Part shown: one piece after another, positions 23,924-36,985 of the stretch | How positions within the stretch are numbered: position 1 is the stretch's first letter | How the letters are laid out: the number at the start of each line of letters is the position of its first letter | Assembly (NCBI GenBank): GCA_049724395.1 | Contig: JAUGWO010000008.1 | Coordinates: forward strand, 1 to 64,000 | Direction: 5' to 3' | Length of the DNA stretch: 64,000 bases | From: Spongospora subterranea f. sp. subterranea | Lineage: Eukaryota; Endomyxa: Phytomyxea; Phytomyxea; Plasmodiophorida | Notes under the pieces: generated by a model | What the model saw: the letters and a program-made list of their open reading frames with translations, nothing else | Told to the model about the DNA's origin: nothing | Databases searched by the model: none | Position numbers and translations under genes: made by a program

Positions 23924-26900
23924 ATGCGCAGCACTGATTCGATTAGCGTGGAGGAGGAGCATTGTCGTGACTCCTGTATCGATAATAGTCACTATCAATA
24001 TGTTGTTACAGCACATCCACCTACTATTGTTACTCACGCTATCGTCTGTGATTTCTTATCACATCACAATCTTGTCCTAGCCCGTGTCAATCATTTGCAG
24101 ATTTATACAGCGACTCGATCATCGCTGTCTTTATCGTCTGACCTTCCCATCTATGGCAGAATTGCCATTCTACAGGCGTTCAGGCCCAGGACTTCTTCAT
24201 TTGACTGGTTAACTCGTTGTCACTGAGCGTCTGCATTTCTTGATTGTTGCATATAACGAAGCCACGGGCCTAATCGATACAAAAGCTTCTGGGGATGCAT
24301 CAGATAAAGTCGGACGCCTTACCGATTACGGCTTGCTGGCTGTAATCGAACCGAATTGCGCCATGTTTGGCCTGCATATCTACGACGGGTTGCTCAAGGT
24401 TATTCCCATGACTGATGGCGGGACCTCATTCGGTGCAGCATTCGTCATCCGTTTGGAAGAACTTTTGATTGTTTCAATGACGTTCCTACATGGCGCTACC
24501 ACTCCATCCATCGCCGTTCTTTTTGAAGACACGCGTCGTCATCGATTCATGCGAACCTACGTTGTCGACATGGAATTAATGGAACTCAAACGCGACTCCG
24601 TTCCTGATGCCGCTGTTGAAACGAGCGCGGATCGTCTGGTGGCCGTTCCTGCTCCGATTTGCGGTCTGCTTATCTTCACCAACACTCAGATCCAATATCG
24701 TAATGGCGCTGTCGTATCATGGGCAGTGGCAACTTCCGGTGCACCAATTACCTCCGTTGGCCGTATCGATCAAGATGGCTCTCGTTATCTTGTTGGTGAC
24801 AGTGATGGTGTTCTATCTTTATTATGTCTTCGTTTAAACGTGTCCGGTAATGTTGTTTCGTTGGTGCTGGAGAGACTCGGTGTCGTCCCGCAGCCTTCAG
24901 CCTTGGCTTATATTGATAGTGGGTTTGCCTTCGTTGGTTCGCGGTACGGTGACTCCGCCCTCATTCAACTATCTGCTGAACCTGATTGCCATGGCGAGTA
25001 AGTTATCAACTACCACATTCATTGGATTGTTTTTGTAAACGTCTCTGTCGTTTGACAATCTATTTTCAAACTCATATTCTGTGTTGTTTTAAATCGATTC
25101 ATGTTCAAAGTCGTCATTTTTGAATAATCATTTTTGTTTCTGGTAGCAGTGGATAATGCAAAATTTAAGATTGTATGTTTTTTCACCCAAATAGCTCTCA
25201 AAACGTTTCTTGTTTACCCACCCCGACTCAATTTGCCGGCTTACCGTAAATTGCAATGTTGAAACCTTTTTTTTTCAGCTTCGTTCAAATCCGGGAGACC
25301 TTTCCGAATCTCGGTCCGATCTCAGACATGGCAGTGTTAACCTTGGAGCAACGTGCGGGCCAATGCCAACTTGTTACTTGTTCCGGCACCTTATCAGACG
25401 GCAGCCTTCGAATAATCTGTAATGGAATCGGGCTGCGAGCACATTTTCGCACCCCAGCGCACGGCATTAACAACATTTGGTCCCTGCGTTCATCACAGGG
25501 TTCTCAACACCACAATATTCTCGTACAATCTTATCCCTTCATGACGCGAACGTTAGGTGTCTCCGGGAAGACCCACTCAAATCTGGAAGATGTTTCGGTT
25601 CCAGGATTCATGTCCGAACGCTCTACGATATTTTGTGCCAATTTATTCGGCGATTTTATCCTCCAAGTAACTGACGTATCGGTTCGCCGTCTGAAAACGG
25701 GTTCAGAGGAAATTTCCGAATGGTTTCCAGAGGAGCGTAGTGGTTTAATTAGCGCAGCAACCGCCGTTGGTGATTACGTTGCTGTTGCCGTTCAGTCGGG
25801 CGCGCTTTACTTGCTTCAAGTTTTGAAAACTGGCATCATAGTGGTTGTTTCCAGTGCGAGTTTTGATGACGACATATCCTGTCTTTGCATTAGTCCAGAT
25901 GCAGCTTTCATGTTTATTGGTTTTTGGGTCTCCCACCGCGTCTCTGTTTTCAGCTTACCTAGTCTGACACCGCAAACCGATTGTTCTCCTCTTGGCGAAC
26001 TGGCTATTCCAAGGTCTCTCTGTGTCACTACTCTCTCTCCTTCTTCCCCGTTATTCCTGATATGTGGTCTCGCCGATGGCAGCGTTTCTAGCTACACTCT
26101 TGTCATGGATGGCAGCAACCACTTGCGTAAATTGACACTTGTCGAATACGGTCGCGTCATTCTTGGTACACACCCAGTGACCTTAACGGTACGAGTTACA
26201 TAACGCATTTTGTCGGCCTGTTCTTCAAATTTCTATTTTGATCTAACAACAGCAGCGCTGTCCACTATCAGGAAGCGAAGCATTGATTGCTAGGACATAT
26301 TTTTTCGGTCCGCCAACATTCAGTTTCTATCTTTGCTTTCATCCTCAGCTTTTTTGCTCATTCCATATGTCCAGATTTCCCAGCACAGTAACTAACTATT
26401 TTTTATTCGTAGTTGTTCGAGTCTTATTCTAAACCGCAAATCTTCGCCTGCTGTGATCGCCCGACCTTAATTGCAGCCGGTTCTGCGGACGATCTTGTCT
26501 TCACTAGCGCCAATCTCAAATCAGTAACGGCCATGGCACCTCTGACGATCCGTGCCGAGTTGCCAACGCCTTGCATAGCTCTCTCGTCTTTGGAGGAATT
26601 CGTGCTTGGGGAGCTGGACCCCTCGCAGCGGCTTCATGTCCGAACCGTAGCGCTGCGTGAACAACCTCGTCGTCTTGTTCATCACGCCCTCACGCACACA
26701 CTCCTGGTCTGTACGCTAGCTGTAATTCAGAATGGCGATAATCGGGAAGAAGATCCTACTGAGATGCATTACATCAGGCTATATGATGACCAGTCATTCG
26801 AAGATCTCCAATGCATTACGATGGAGCCGTACGAAAATGTTTGTTCGGCTACGTTAGCGTCGTTGGATTATGTGGATTATTTTGTGGTGGGAACCGGTTT

Positions 26901-27903
26901 TACAATGCCTGGTGATGAAGAACCGCTGTCTGGAAGGATATTGGTTTATGCAATGGATCCGGTTCGTAGAGAAATGTCCCTGTACGCACAAAAATCAGTC
27001 AACGGTGCTGTGTACGCTGTGAATGCTTTTATGGGGCGTATTCTCTCTACAATCAACAGCACAATCTGCGTGTGGAGTTTGGGTGCTGTGGATGATGATA
27101 ACGACGCCTTGCGTACTTTGCATTGCGATTGTTCGCATCAAGGTCATGTTCTGTCCCTGTACCTTAAATCGCGAGGCAATATGTTCATTGTTGGCGATCT
27201 TATCAAAAGCGTAACGCTGATGTCGTTCGACCCTGAATGTTCACGTATTCGTGAAGTAGCGCGAGACTTTAACCCAAGCTGGACTGTCTGCGTTGAAATG
27301 CTTGATGACTCAGGGTATCTGGCGGCGAACAATTCTTACAACTTGATGACTCTGCGGAGAAATACAGAGGCGACTACTGATGATGATCGCATTCGCCTAA
27401 ATATTTCCGGGCGATATCATGTCGGGGAATTTATCAACGTCATACGTCAAGGATCATTGGTTGCTTGCGTGGCTGGTGACATTCAACCACAACTATTGTT
27501 CGGCACAACAAGCGGCATGATTGGGGTGTTGGCGTCGCTGACATTGCCGCAGTTTACATTATTGAGCAAGCTGCAAAATGCACTAGCTGACCAAGTTACT
27601 GTTGTTGGTGGTCTGTCACATTCAAAGTGGCGGTCGTTCCAGAATATGGAAGGTGTGATTGAAACTATTCCGACCAGCAACTACATTGACGGCGATCTGA
27701 TTGAGCAATACCTGGATCTGCCGGCTACAGAAAGGCAACAGGTACAATTTATTTTTATTTAATCTCTTTTTTAATGCAATTTGAGAAATATTTGGTAATT
27801 CTTGATTTCTGCTCACTGCCATGGTTTCCAGATCTCGGAAGAAATCGATGTCCCTTTGAATGAATTGTCGCATATGGTCCAACGTCTACGTAATATCCGC
27901 TAA
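23924..27903 (+). CDS. DDB1: DNA damage-binding protein 1 (DDB1)
   Basis: DDB1 is the adaptor of CUL4 ubiquitin ligases, built of three beta-propellers, that recruits DCAF substrate receptors for repair, replication and chromatin control. Exons: 23924-24997, 25279-26188, 26413-27741, 27832-27903, all with GT-AG introns. Characteristic blocks occur in family order: [11 protein letters not shown] at the N-terminus, [107 protein letters not shown], and a C-terminal VQRLRNIR resembling the usual EELTR(I/L)H end. Summed exons give 1127 residues (human about 1140) if one extra base near 24210, where the frame shifts, is discounted. A canonical AATAAA follows the stop. Nothing else suggests decay. 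Confidence 0.95.
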
Positions 27904-27921
27904 TAATAATAACCCATTTTA

Positions 27922-27927
27922 AATAAA
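27922..27927 (+). terminator. DDB1 polyadenylation signal
   Basis: AATAAA 19 bp after the DDB1 stop codon. Confidence 0.6.
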
Positions 27928-28056
27928 CATATACATTCTGAGACCTTCATATGACTTCAGTGATCAAATGGTTGTTTCAAAAAAAAGCGTTACACACACT
28001 GAAATGGGCTTATCAGTAAGACATTGTGGTGTATTTCAGTGGGCAGTATGCAGTTC

Positions 28057-28518
28057 TTAATGGTGATGGTCTCCCTTTGATTTATGAACAAACCGTGTTC
28101 CACAGTATTTGCAAGTCTCAACCATATTAGGGCGGCGTGTATCCAACTATATAGTATACGGTCAGATCCGTCGAGACGAAGAAGAGAGAACAGAAGTGGA
28201 TGGTGCAAAATATAGCAACACCATATGAGGCTACAATAATAATATGAGATGATAATTTACCATGATGTATTCGATCGGATGTCCTAAAGCTCCTCCACCA
28301 CCATCGCAGACGGCAGTATACGATTCGACGGCAATGGGTGGAACAAGTGAAATCAGGTCAATGGCAGATGCAGGATACAGGCGACGGGTGCCTGGAGAAT
28401 CTGGCGAATCTCGTTCCCCATTTCCACTCGGTGTGTCTGCAATGAGGGCAATTCTTGTTCTCCAGCTGGATCGGCCGGCGATTGCGGCAAACCTCGCCGA
28501 CCGCATCAGATGCATCAT
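28057..28518 (-). CDS. NDUFS6: NADH dehydrogenase iron-sulfur protein 6 (complex I)
   Basis: A zinc-binding accessory subunit of mitochondrial complex I (13 kDa subunit) needed for assembly of the matrix arm. Two exons (28518-28261 and 28146-28057) join in frame across a 114-bp intron into 115 residues (human 124). The first 25 residues are Arg/Ser/Ala-rich without acidic residues, as for a mitochondrial presequence. The conserved core CDGGGGALGHPIEYI and the C-terminal CKYCGTRFVHK...HHH carry the Cys and His zinc ligands. The gene converges with DDB1 (153 bp between stop codons). It looks intact. Confidence 0.95.
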
Positions 28519-28936
28519 CGCAAATGATTCTGTGACTCACAATTTTTGAATTTGCCGGGTACTGACTGCGCAAATTTCATCGAGAAATGCGTTACAGAAC
28601 AATTTCAATTATAATTTTCGAAACGGAGAATGTGTCACTGTGACAAGCTGACAGGAGCCATCGTTTCATTCCCACAACCGTAAGGCCAGCCTCAAACACA
28701 GTTCCTCGAAAAAACTTGTTGATTACTCAGCACATTACAATGTTGCCAAGGGAATTGCAAGCCAGAAAATCAAACGATTGTCGACCTTGACACGATGGAA
28801 AGAAACGCGCGACTCGTACTTGTGCTGAACCTTGATTAATTAACTTATGAATTCTTTCAGATTTGTGAAAAATGTTAAAATACTTGAAATGATATTTATA
28901 GCATTGCGAAAAAAAATAACGCTGAGAAATGGTGAG

Positions 28937-31900
28937 TTAGCCTGCACCAGAAGAGATCTTGGATATTTTTAAAGGTAACAGAGAGCACATTTCTACGCTG
29001 ATAGCGAGCTCCTGACAGAATTGTGATATTGAGTCAAGATTGGATTGCTGATTCTGTCTTATCCGGCACAACGCCACGATGGACTCGTATTCTCCAAGAC
29101 TTTGTTTCAGAAAAGAAACCTGAGAGCTTCGGTTCGCGGGAATTATGCGCGAATATCTGAATGGGCAATGAAAACCGTGAGAAACAACCGCCATCAGAAA
29201 CCTCTGAAAAACGAAAAACCGCGACATCTACTACGATGATTGATGGATAACTTAATTCCGTTTTCACTACAAGGGCGCAAAGTTAATGTGCAAAACAAAA
29301 GACGAACTAATACCAAAAAGGAGTGGGAAACAAAAAAACCTACAGTCGAGCGATTTGAAATCTTGCACTCAGGAAGGTCTTCAAATGAACCACATCAACA
29401 TTGGACCCATTGTTGATCAAAAACTTCTCATCCGTGACAGCAGATCGTTCATTTGAAGAACATAGCTTTGAAAGCGCCTCAAATCGATAAATCGCTTTCC
29501 AGATCCTATACTCCCCAATTGTCAGTCGACGAACGGTAATCTGTCCTAGCCCAATATAAAACTGAAATATTAAACTGAACATTGAATTGTAGTATCAGCG
29601 AGCAATCAAAGTACAGTACGAAACCCACATTTGACGAAAACGATGAAACCGAGACACAAATACAATCGAAAACAGCACATAGGATTTATCTTGTATGAGA
29701 ATATTACGCACAGGTAGTTGATTTTCTTGCTCCGCGTTGCATCCATCACACCTTTAGAGGAGTATTGCTGTTCCTGAAATAAAAAAGGTAAACGAAAACC
29801 AAGTTCACTTTGGCGTGAATTACAATGATAGCCACAACAATTTTGGAGGTTGCGGTCAGACATCCAAATTTAAAAAAAAAAAAGGGCATTTAAACATTGA
29901 GCAGCAATCACCTTAAGGGCAGACATCTCTGAGTACCACTCAGCAACATCATAACTGAACTGGCGAACGTAATCAGTGTAGATTTTGGGATTAAGCTGGT
30001 CCAGGACAGGCTCCGCTAGATCAATTGACCGCTTGAGCAGTTTACTATGTGGAAGTAAAATAATCTGAGCAAACCCATCAATCATGTTATACTCTTACCA
30101 GATAAAGGCGGGGTCAGAGCTAAAAGTTGAAAAATCCTTCATCAACTGGCAGCACTTCTAAATCCAAGAGTTATAAGGCAATGTCGAAAAAGCACTAATA
30201 GATCGAAAAAACCTGAAGAAGAGCGACGTAATCTGTCACAAACCCGTCAAGCTGGTAGAATTTCAACGCCAGCTGATACGCATCGTATCCGCAACGGAAA
30301 ACTTGTTGAGCCTTAAGCAATGTGCTGATCAGATGGAATAGTTGTGGAATAGAACCAAGTACGACAAGCACCTCGCAAAATTTGCGAACAAATCCAAATT
30401 CAGCTTTAGGTAGGTCTGGAAGTGACTCAAACTGGTCAATACTAACGTCAATTTCACCATTGAGGCTTGCATTCGAAAGCAATTTCGCAGACCTATAGAT
30501 GAACAACTGATATTGTCAACACATTTGCTACGGAAACAATGAAATAAATGAAACGATGTCAATGATGCTGCTGAAAGATGAAAAACTTGAAATCCGAGCA
30601 GGATAACAGTGAAGCTAATACATACATGTGCAGCTGCGAAGCAAAAATTTCAGCAGCAGCACAATGAAAATCTGCCGATACAGAATCACGCGGTCCGTTT
30701 CTGCAATTCGAAATTATCGAGTCTGCACTTTGGCAAAACACAAACGGCGTACTTCTCGATACAGGAATTGATAGCTTCGGCAGCATCAAGACAATACCGT
30801 GCCTGACTCAATCGCCCACTACTGATGTAAAACGCCGATAGCTTGATGCAGTTACTGGACCATTCCTAAGCAATCAATTCATTTGGGCGGATCACATAGA
30901 TTATTGGCAAATAACAATTGGACAGAGCTGAAACGACGCATTGAAACATTTGCAAAAAGAACATGATGAAAAAACGCGTTTTTACCACGGGATCAAACTG
31001 AAGCGTTGTCGATCGCAGCGTCAGCTGACGGTTCAGTGTACGATGACAATAGAATGCAGCTTTAACAGTTTCATTCTGCTTTGTGTATATCTGGGTAACA
31101 ATTTAGGTGATCACAGAATCCCGACATCCAGCTTGGAACTTCTCGAAAAATGATACTGAAAAGTTGGATATTTGGAAATGTTTTTATAAATTTTGATCAA
31201 GAAACTGCAATATCAAGTTGCTCAAAGTATAAAATATCGGAATATGATATAGAGCAAATCATACGGCATATTGTGCGTTCATGTTTTCCCTTATTGCAAC
31301 TGCAATTGGCGATAAACCAGTTGACGAAACTTGTTGAAAAAAACTCAATTGCGAACCGAAGCTTTCCCCAACAAATTAATCTTTGAACTAACAGCAGACC
31401 TGAAGCAAAATACCTGAGCTAAATAAAAACAGGTCTGTGTATAAAGCGCCTCTAAAATCAGTTCTGGGCCTTCACCAACACGACCGCCTGACCTTGCTGA
31501 CAAAATAACCTGATAATGTTGTTCGGCTTGCGTCAGAAATTTCAGGGATTGAACATGATCGCCCCTTTGAATCCAGACAATACCAAGCGAAATCAAGCTG
31601 AAACGAGAGCGACAGTTAACAATCAAGTATCTAAATTTTTGTGAAGAAAGTTAAGCGGGAGAACTGAAAAATATTAGGTTGATTACCGAAACCCGCTTAC
31701 AACACGAGCGGTCATTAGCGATTAATAACTTGGAAGAATATTTGTAAGCCCTACCGACTCGAAATTTGAAAACGCTCTAACAAACTTAAAATGGAGTGCA
31801 TTTACCATTGAAAAATCTCGATGTAATTAACGGTATAATCCAATTGTAACGTCTCAAGAACTTCCATCACCATTGCTCCGCCTTCAGAATATTGTTCCTG

Positions 31901-32152
31901 GACCGAAAAGTCACGCAACCGGAATCAAAATGGAGACAAACTTACAGTTTCGATGAGATTGCATCCAATAGCAGCACGAATAACGGCTTTAGCCGAGGGT
32001 GAATCTGTAGTGTCTTGCAAAGATTCCTGCAATTGTATTAGAAAACTCAGCTTGAGTAAAGCTCCGCACCGCAATCGAACCAATATTTCGCGAGCTTCGT
32101 ATTTGGATATAAAAGGCTCTTCAGGGGGGTCTTCAACCGCAGCAAGGCGCAT
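28937..32152 (-). CDS. KIFBP: KIF-binding protein (KIFBP/KBP)
   Basis: KIFBP is a TPR-like helical protein that binds kinesin motor domains and regulates microtubule transport. At least ten small exons run from 32152 to 28937; clear ones are 32152-31946, 31897-31806, 31597-31414, 31090-30986, 30865-30746 and 30492-30213, with others near 30.7, 30.1, 29.9, 29.7, 29.4 and 29.2-28.9 kb. Matches in human order include EPFISKYEAREIL (first exon), SLGIVWIQRGD, CFYLAQV, AAFYCHRTLNRQL, SAFYISSGRLSQARYCL, KFYQLDGFVTDYVALLQ, EPVLDQLNPKIYTDYV with YSEMSALK, FLSARFQIARL and, at the end, ISVEMCSLLPLK. Some internal exon borders are uncertain. All exons lie on one strand with no sign of decay. In animals it is linked to axon growth; in a flagellate it may act in microtubule or flagellar transport (inference). 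Confidence 0.85.
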
Positions 32153-32159
32153 TGCTCTC

Positions 32160-32733
32160 TGACCGCAAGCGTTTAATTATAACGGACCGTCATGGAAGCA
32201 ATGCAGTGCCAACTTGATAATCTGGATTACTCTGTATCGAGCCGTCGACGTCGAGGTCGGATTTATCATCAAACTCTGACAAGGGAACATCGTCCGCCGA
32301 GCGCTGCTCCATCACCGATCGATCAGATCTAACAATGAAACGATCAACGAATGAGAACCGGTTATATTGGACTGTAGATCAGTGGTGGTACAATGGTACT
32401 GTAAATGTCATCTGTTACACTGGCACAGGAACGTTTGGGGAAAGCAGTTCCCGTCACACACGTCATTGTGGGTTGCGCGATTGCCATCATCCGATGCACG
32501 CCATGTTGCCCCCGGACCCTCTGGACACAATTCAAATTTCCATGGACAATCTGTATTCTTTCATGATGCCCATAAGCAATTATTTGCCGGTAGATATCTG
32601 ATTCATTTGAAAAGTACATTCTATTATCCCATCTCACTAAGTTTTATCTTTGCAGCACACCGCGTGTTGCCCCGAGATGAGGTGCCCATACTTCTCGCAG
32701 CCAGCGGTCAATTTCAACATAACTTCGTCTTAT
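32160..32733. other. Intergenic between KIFBP and CatSper-like gene
   Basis: Promoter side of KIFBP and 3' side of the channel gene. Short frames exist on both strands (plus from 32335, minus from 32637) but show no recognised motif. Confidence 0.4.
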
Positions 32734-34749
32734 CTAGTTTGGATTGCTGGTCATGATAATGGAATTCCCCCCGATACGGTTGTTAGAGGCTGCCATTCGC
32801 TCCTCATTTCGAATTATTTTCGTAAGAATATCGGCAGCAAACAGCTCCTCATCGCCAGAATCGTATAAATCATCCTCCGCCTGGTCAGACTTGGACATGT
32901 TAATCGACTTGATTTTCTTCAGCACCTTCTCCATCTCAGCCTTGAGCTGTTGCCGTTCACACAAGTTCTCCTCGAGCGCCACCAACGTTAACAGGTAATT
33001 CTCCAGCTCCTGCTCCGATATGTTGGCGTAGGTTGGCGATATTGCTGGAACCTGCGATTTCCACACATCTATATAGCACGAGTAGCGGATGGTTAGTATA
33101 AATAAATTGGTTGTCAGCTGCGCATAAATGCAAGTTGAACCATCACAAACGTGTTAAACGATGTCGTAGGATAAACAACGATCAGAAAGATCGCCAATTG
33201 GAGAGTTTCGTTACGTTGTGTGACAAATTACCAGATTTGACGTTCGCTTTGTATATGCTGACGGGTGTGGCGTCTAACTCTTCCGGTGGTGATTTATCGT
33301 TCTCTTCCCCTTGACCGTCGTTGTTCGCTTCGGGGATCTCATCCTCATCGTGGTTCGGATTATTGCCGCTGAGATTCCGGTGGACAATACGTCGCAACTT
33401 TCGGGCCTCGTTGTTGGCTTCCTGTAGGTTTGTGACCGTGACACCGGCGATGATGTTGGTGAAGATGAATCCCCCAATCGTGATGAAGATGACGCAATAG
33501 ACGGCGGCCAGGGTCCCATAACCAGATTGTTTCAACTCGTTGTAGATGTCCATCCACCCGTCCATCGACATGAATATGAACAGCGTGAACATGGCCTTGG
33601 AGATGGAGGCGAAGCTGTCGCATTGCGATGATCCAAACATATCGATACCGATGATGGCGAACACGAACATGACGATCAGCAACAGAACAACGATGTTGAT
33701 CATATCGGGCAAGGAGCGGGCGATCGTGGATACGACCATTTGCAGGCCTTTGAATACAGATACGCTGCGCAATGAGCGAAATGCTCGAAGGACTCGGAAT
33801 ATTCGCAGTAGACGCCCTGTGCTCAGAAATTCAAGCCCGTTCCCGAGCAGAGAGACTACAACCAGGAGGAAATCGAACACATTCCATCCAACCTGCACCC
33901 AGAAATTAGGCAAACTCCAAGGAAAAAGCGATCAATGTGTTTTCTTCAGACAGGCCATCAACAACAACAACATTTTATGAATGTGTGTTAAAATATTCTC
34001 ATAATTATAAACAAGTTCGATGAGTCTTTTTGTTTTACCGAACCGAAAATGGGGCGGTGAAGGGTTTGTATGGAATTGCCGGCAGTGATTGGCGGTGATA
34101 CCTTCCAGAAGATGGTGAACCCATGGAGCCATTTAAGTGCGATCTCCATCATGAATATCGTCAGGAACATGATATCGAACGCCTGGAATATTGGAGTATA
34201 GTCATCGGCCAGAACACGAACAGTTTGCAGACCGATCATGATCGAATTCATCGTGATCGCCACCAGTACGACCGAACGGAACGGGGCACTATCCAGCAGG
34301 CTGCCCAACAGAACCTCGCGAAGATGCTCATCGCCGTCCTGGCCGGAGTCGTTGTCGATCACGTCGTGAATGTTGATGAACGAGAACTTGCGCCGCGATC
34401 GCTCCGATATCTTCAGGGGCGTCGTGACCGGATACGACGCCTTGAACGGCCAGGACGATATCGGGGCACCCCCGGGCGTGAGCGACGAGTCCGGTCGGGA
34501 ATACATTCGGCGAGTTGAGATGGGCACATGGCGCTTCAGGATGCCCGATGGGGTCGGATTGAGGACACCAGCAGGGCCATACGCCTCCGCCATCTCGAAT
34601 GGCGATGCCGCCAGCGTACCGGCCCCGTCCACATTCAACAGTAGTCGGCTACTGTTGGACAGGTCTGTGTACGTGTCGGTATCTGACGATGACCCGCTAC
34701 CTCCTCCAGATGATCCCTTCGATTTCAGCATCATTGGTCGTGTCGGCAT
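32734..34749 (-). CDS. CatSper-like single-domain voltage-gated cation channel
   Basis: Three exons (34749-34102, 33892-33232, 33068-32734) join in frame into 547 residues. After a Ser-rich cytoplasmic N-terminus come S1 (VVLVAITMNSIMIGLQTV) and S2 (FDIMFLTIFMMEIALKWL), S3 starting WNVFDFLLVVV, S4 with regularly spaced Arg (GRLLRIFRVLRAFRSLR), S5, a pore loop FIFMSMDGWMDIY and S6 (FITIGGFIFTNIIAGVTV). One six-helix domain with a TxDGW-type selectivity loop is the signature of CatSper subunits; the DGW(x)DIY and FITIGxFI blocks are closest to CatSper3/4 in my memory. The third exon encodes a coiled coil (ENYLLTLVALEENLCERQQL), as in CatSper tails. CatSper channels carry calcium into sperm or zoospore flagella and work as heterotetramers, so three other subunits are expected elsewhere. 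Confidence 0.88.
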
Positions 34750-35033
34750 ATTGCCGCCCTCTCGATTTTCGCAACGGACGAACAGTACCGGCTATATATA
34801 TGTTAAAATGGTACGATCGGGGTGTTGAAACCTTTCACCTGACATCAACCACTCCATAACCAAACTGTCATTGGTGATTATCTGGCTCTGACCTATTATA
34901 CCCAAATGAGTCTGAGGCCCTTACCGCCCTGTCAATCAATCGACTTGTGAACTATATAGCCTCTATATCGAACCGTTATCGAGTTTATTTACACTCAATG
35001 AACAATCCAAAGCCGTAAATGTCAATTGCCAAG
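34750..35033. other. Upstream region of the CatSper-like gene
   Basis: No open frame of note; presumed promoter. Confidence 0.4.
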
Positions 35034-35325
35034 TGTGGTCGAGGTTCAGTTGATCTCAGTATCTCATAGACTCACATAGATAGGGTTCCTATCGTCAGCT
35101 CCTTGCTCCATAAACTGCCAGTTGTGGTCGCTTATGGAGGGTGATGTTAGCTGACTTACGATTGCGTTAGCTGGGCCCATAACCTATAGGCAAATTGACT
35201 AGGCTAAGGCAATGATAAGGCAGTTAACATCATAGCCCACAACTGGCAGTTATGGAGCAAGGAAGTGACAATAGGAACCCGATCTATAGAAATCTATGAG
35301 ATACGGAGATCAACTCAGCCGAGAC
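35034..35325. repeat. Fold-back (MITE-like) element
   Basis: Imperfect inverted repeats of about 92 bp (35034-35126 and about 35232-35325, roughly 85 percent) surround about 105 bp. Shared stretches include TTGCTCCATAA, CTGCCAGTTGTGG and GTTGATCTC. No coding sequence and no clear target-site duplication. It probably is a non-autonomous DNA element. Confidence 0.75.
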
Positions 35326-35671
35326 CACTCGCGTCGAATACAGAGCCCCCAACAATCAATCAACCGAGTATCGAAAATGCTCGATCCAGGCTTCCAAAAG
35401 CCACACTTCAGTATAATGCAAAAAAGGCGAGCGCCGACGCAACCCCAGAAAACGCACTACTGCAAATTCAAGTGCAAGCACCCCAATGCGAACTCAATCG
35501 AGCAGGCTTTGACTTCGCCACGTTGCTCGAAAAGCACGAAACTGCGATACACACATGACATCAAACGCGCAACAAGATTACCGACGCCACGATCAGGCTT
35601 ACCGCCTATTGCAGATGTCATTGTCACAACCATACAAGTTATTTTTTTGACTGTACAAACCTGCCATCCAC

Positions 35672-36720
35672 ATGGCGCACAATAGAAAACCACTTCCAGA
35701 GCAAAGCAGCAGCCGACGTGATGGCTGCAGAAGCACAGCTAGAGCGAATTCGTTTGGGGACAATGACGACGTGCTCGAGTTCCTCAACAGTATCCGATTG
35801 ATCAGAAATTCACTGATTAACGCTGGCGCACCTCTAGGGGATCAGAAGCTCTTTTTAACGATCATCCGAAAGCTATCAAAGCGGATGCAATCATTAATAT
35901 GGACCCGAAGAACGGAAGACGTACCCCATACTGGAACAAATTCTCATGTCGTTCGCGAAATTTAACCCGAGTACAACGATTCCACAGATGCCCAACTCGG
36001 CTACGCAGCCTCACAAGCAAACCAGATGCACCAACGGCAACATTCAAGGGCACACCATCAACCAGTGCCGCGCGCTTAACCATCGATGCAACAAATGCAA
36101 GAAGGTCGGACACATTGAAAGAAGATGCCGATCGAAATTGAACCGCGACACCGGCGGAAACGGGGGCACAAAGGGCGTACACTTCGCATTTCACACCGCC
36201 GACAGCCACATCGACAGACACCGGAGCAACGTCGTCTTTGAGCCCAAACATCGTAACTACGTGCGTAACAAGCGCCATCGAGACCTCAAATGGACATACG
36301 ATGGCAGATACTCGGCTACAGTTGTGTCGACATAGGGATCACCCTCAGCACAGTATTATCAGCCCCGACCGCGACGCGCAACCTGTTGTCGATCGGCAAA
36401 GCCTGTGAAGACGGAAATATTGATAAGGCCAAGTTCAACGTCGATGGTTTCGAATTATTCAAACACGAGAAGGTCATAGCTGCTGGACCACGAGAAGATG
36501 GACTTTATATGTACCCCCTGCAGAGAAAAACACCACAACACGTATGGCGCAACAGCCATAGACTGGCACACTCCCCAAGGGAAGGTCGTACAAGAAATCG
36601 TTTTCAAGAACATCGCAACTGGAATCAAGCTTTCCGAATTCCCCATAGCCGAACACAGATGCGAAACTTGCCGAAAAAACGTAAATCAAAATAATTCGCT
36701 GGATACCTCTGGTTGTCACC
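35672..36720 (+). mobile_element. Ty1/Copia-type gag and protease fragment
   Basis: A gag-like helical stretch (SIRLIRNSLINAGAPLGDQK) is followed by one CCHC zinc knuckle (CNKCKKVGHIERRC) near 36.08-36.13 kb, then a region matching the Copia protease/pre-integrase segment (RNLLSIGKACEDGN; FELFKHEKVIAAG). Integrase, reverse transcriptase and LTRs are not seen. It is a broken 5' fragment with several interruptions, of a different family from the 15.3-18.2 kb element judging by the overlapping region. Confidence 0.75.
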
Positions 36721-36985
36721 TCGAGACATCGTGGCGAATATAAACAGCGAAAAACTAATTTAATCGGTCATTGACATGAAACACAGAAGGGTAATGCATC
36801 TTTTTTATATGGCCAGATAGCCGAATAGCGCAAATCGGAACGGACGTGTAGTGTTGGACAAGTGGCGCCATCAGATCTGTGTGAATAGTGAGTCACGGTA
36901 ACGAAAAACAGCCCACCTTGGACAGTCAGTCCATGGGCTTTGGGCCGTGGCAGCTGAACCAGTTAACAATCACTGGGCAATCGCC

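Noticed and set aside
24208-24227. A 20-bp GT-AG mini-intron in DDB1
   Set aside because: Removing it does not restore the frame; the next codons hit a stop. A single-base difference explains the data better.
32335-32868. Two-exon plus-strand gene between KIFBP and the channel
   Set aside because: Frames can be spliced on paper, but they overlap the 3' end of the channel gene and have no recognisable sequence.
33546-34859. Long plus-strand open frames opposite the ion channel gene
   Set aside because: They are antisense shadows of the CatSper-like exons, which carry clear transmembrane and pore motifs.
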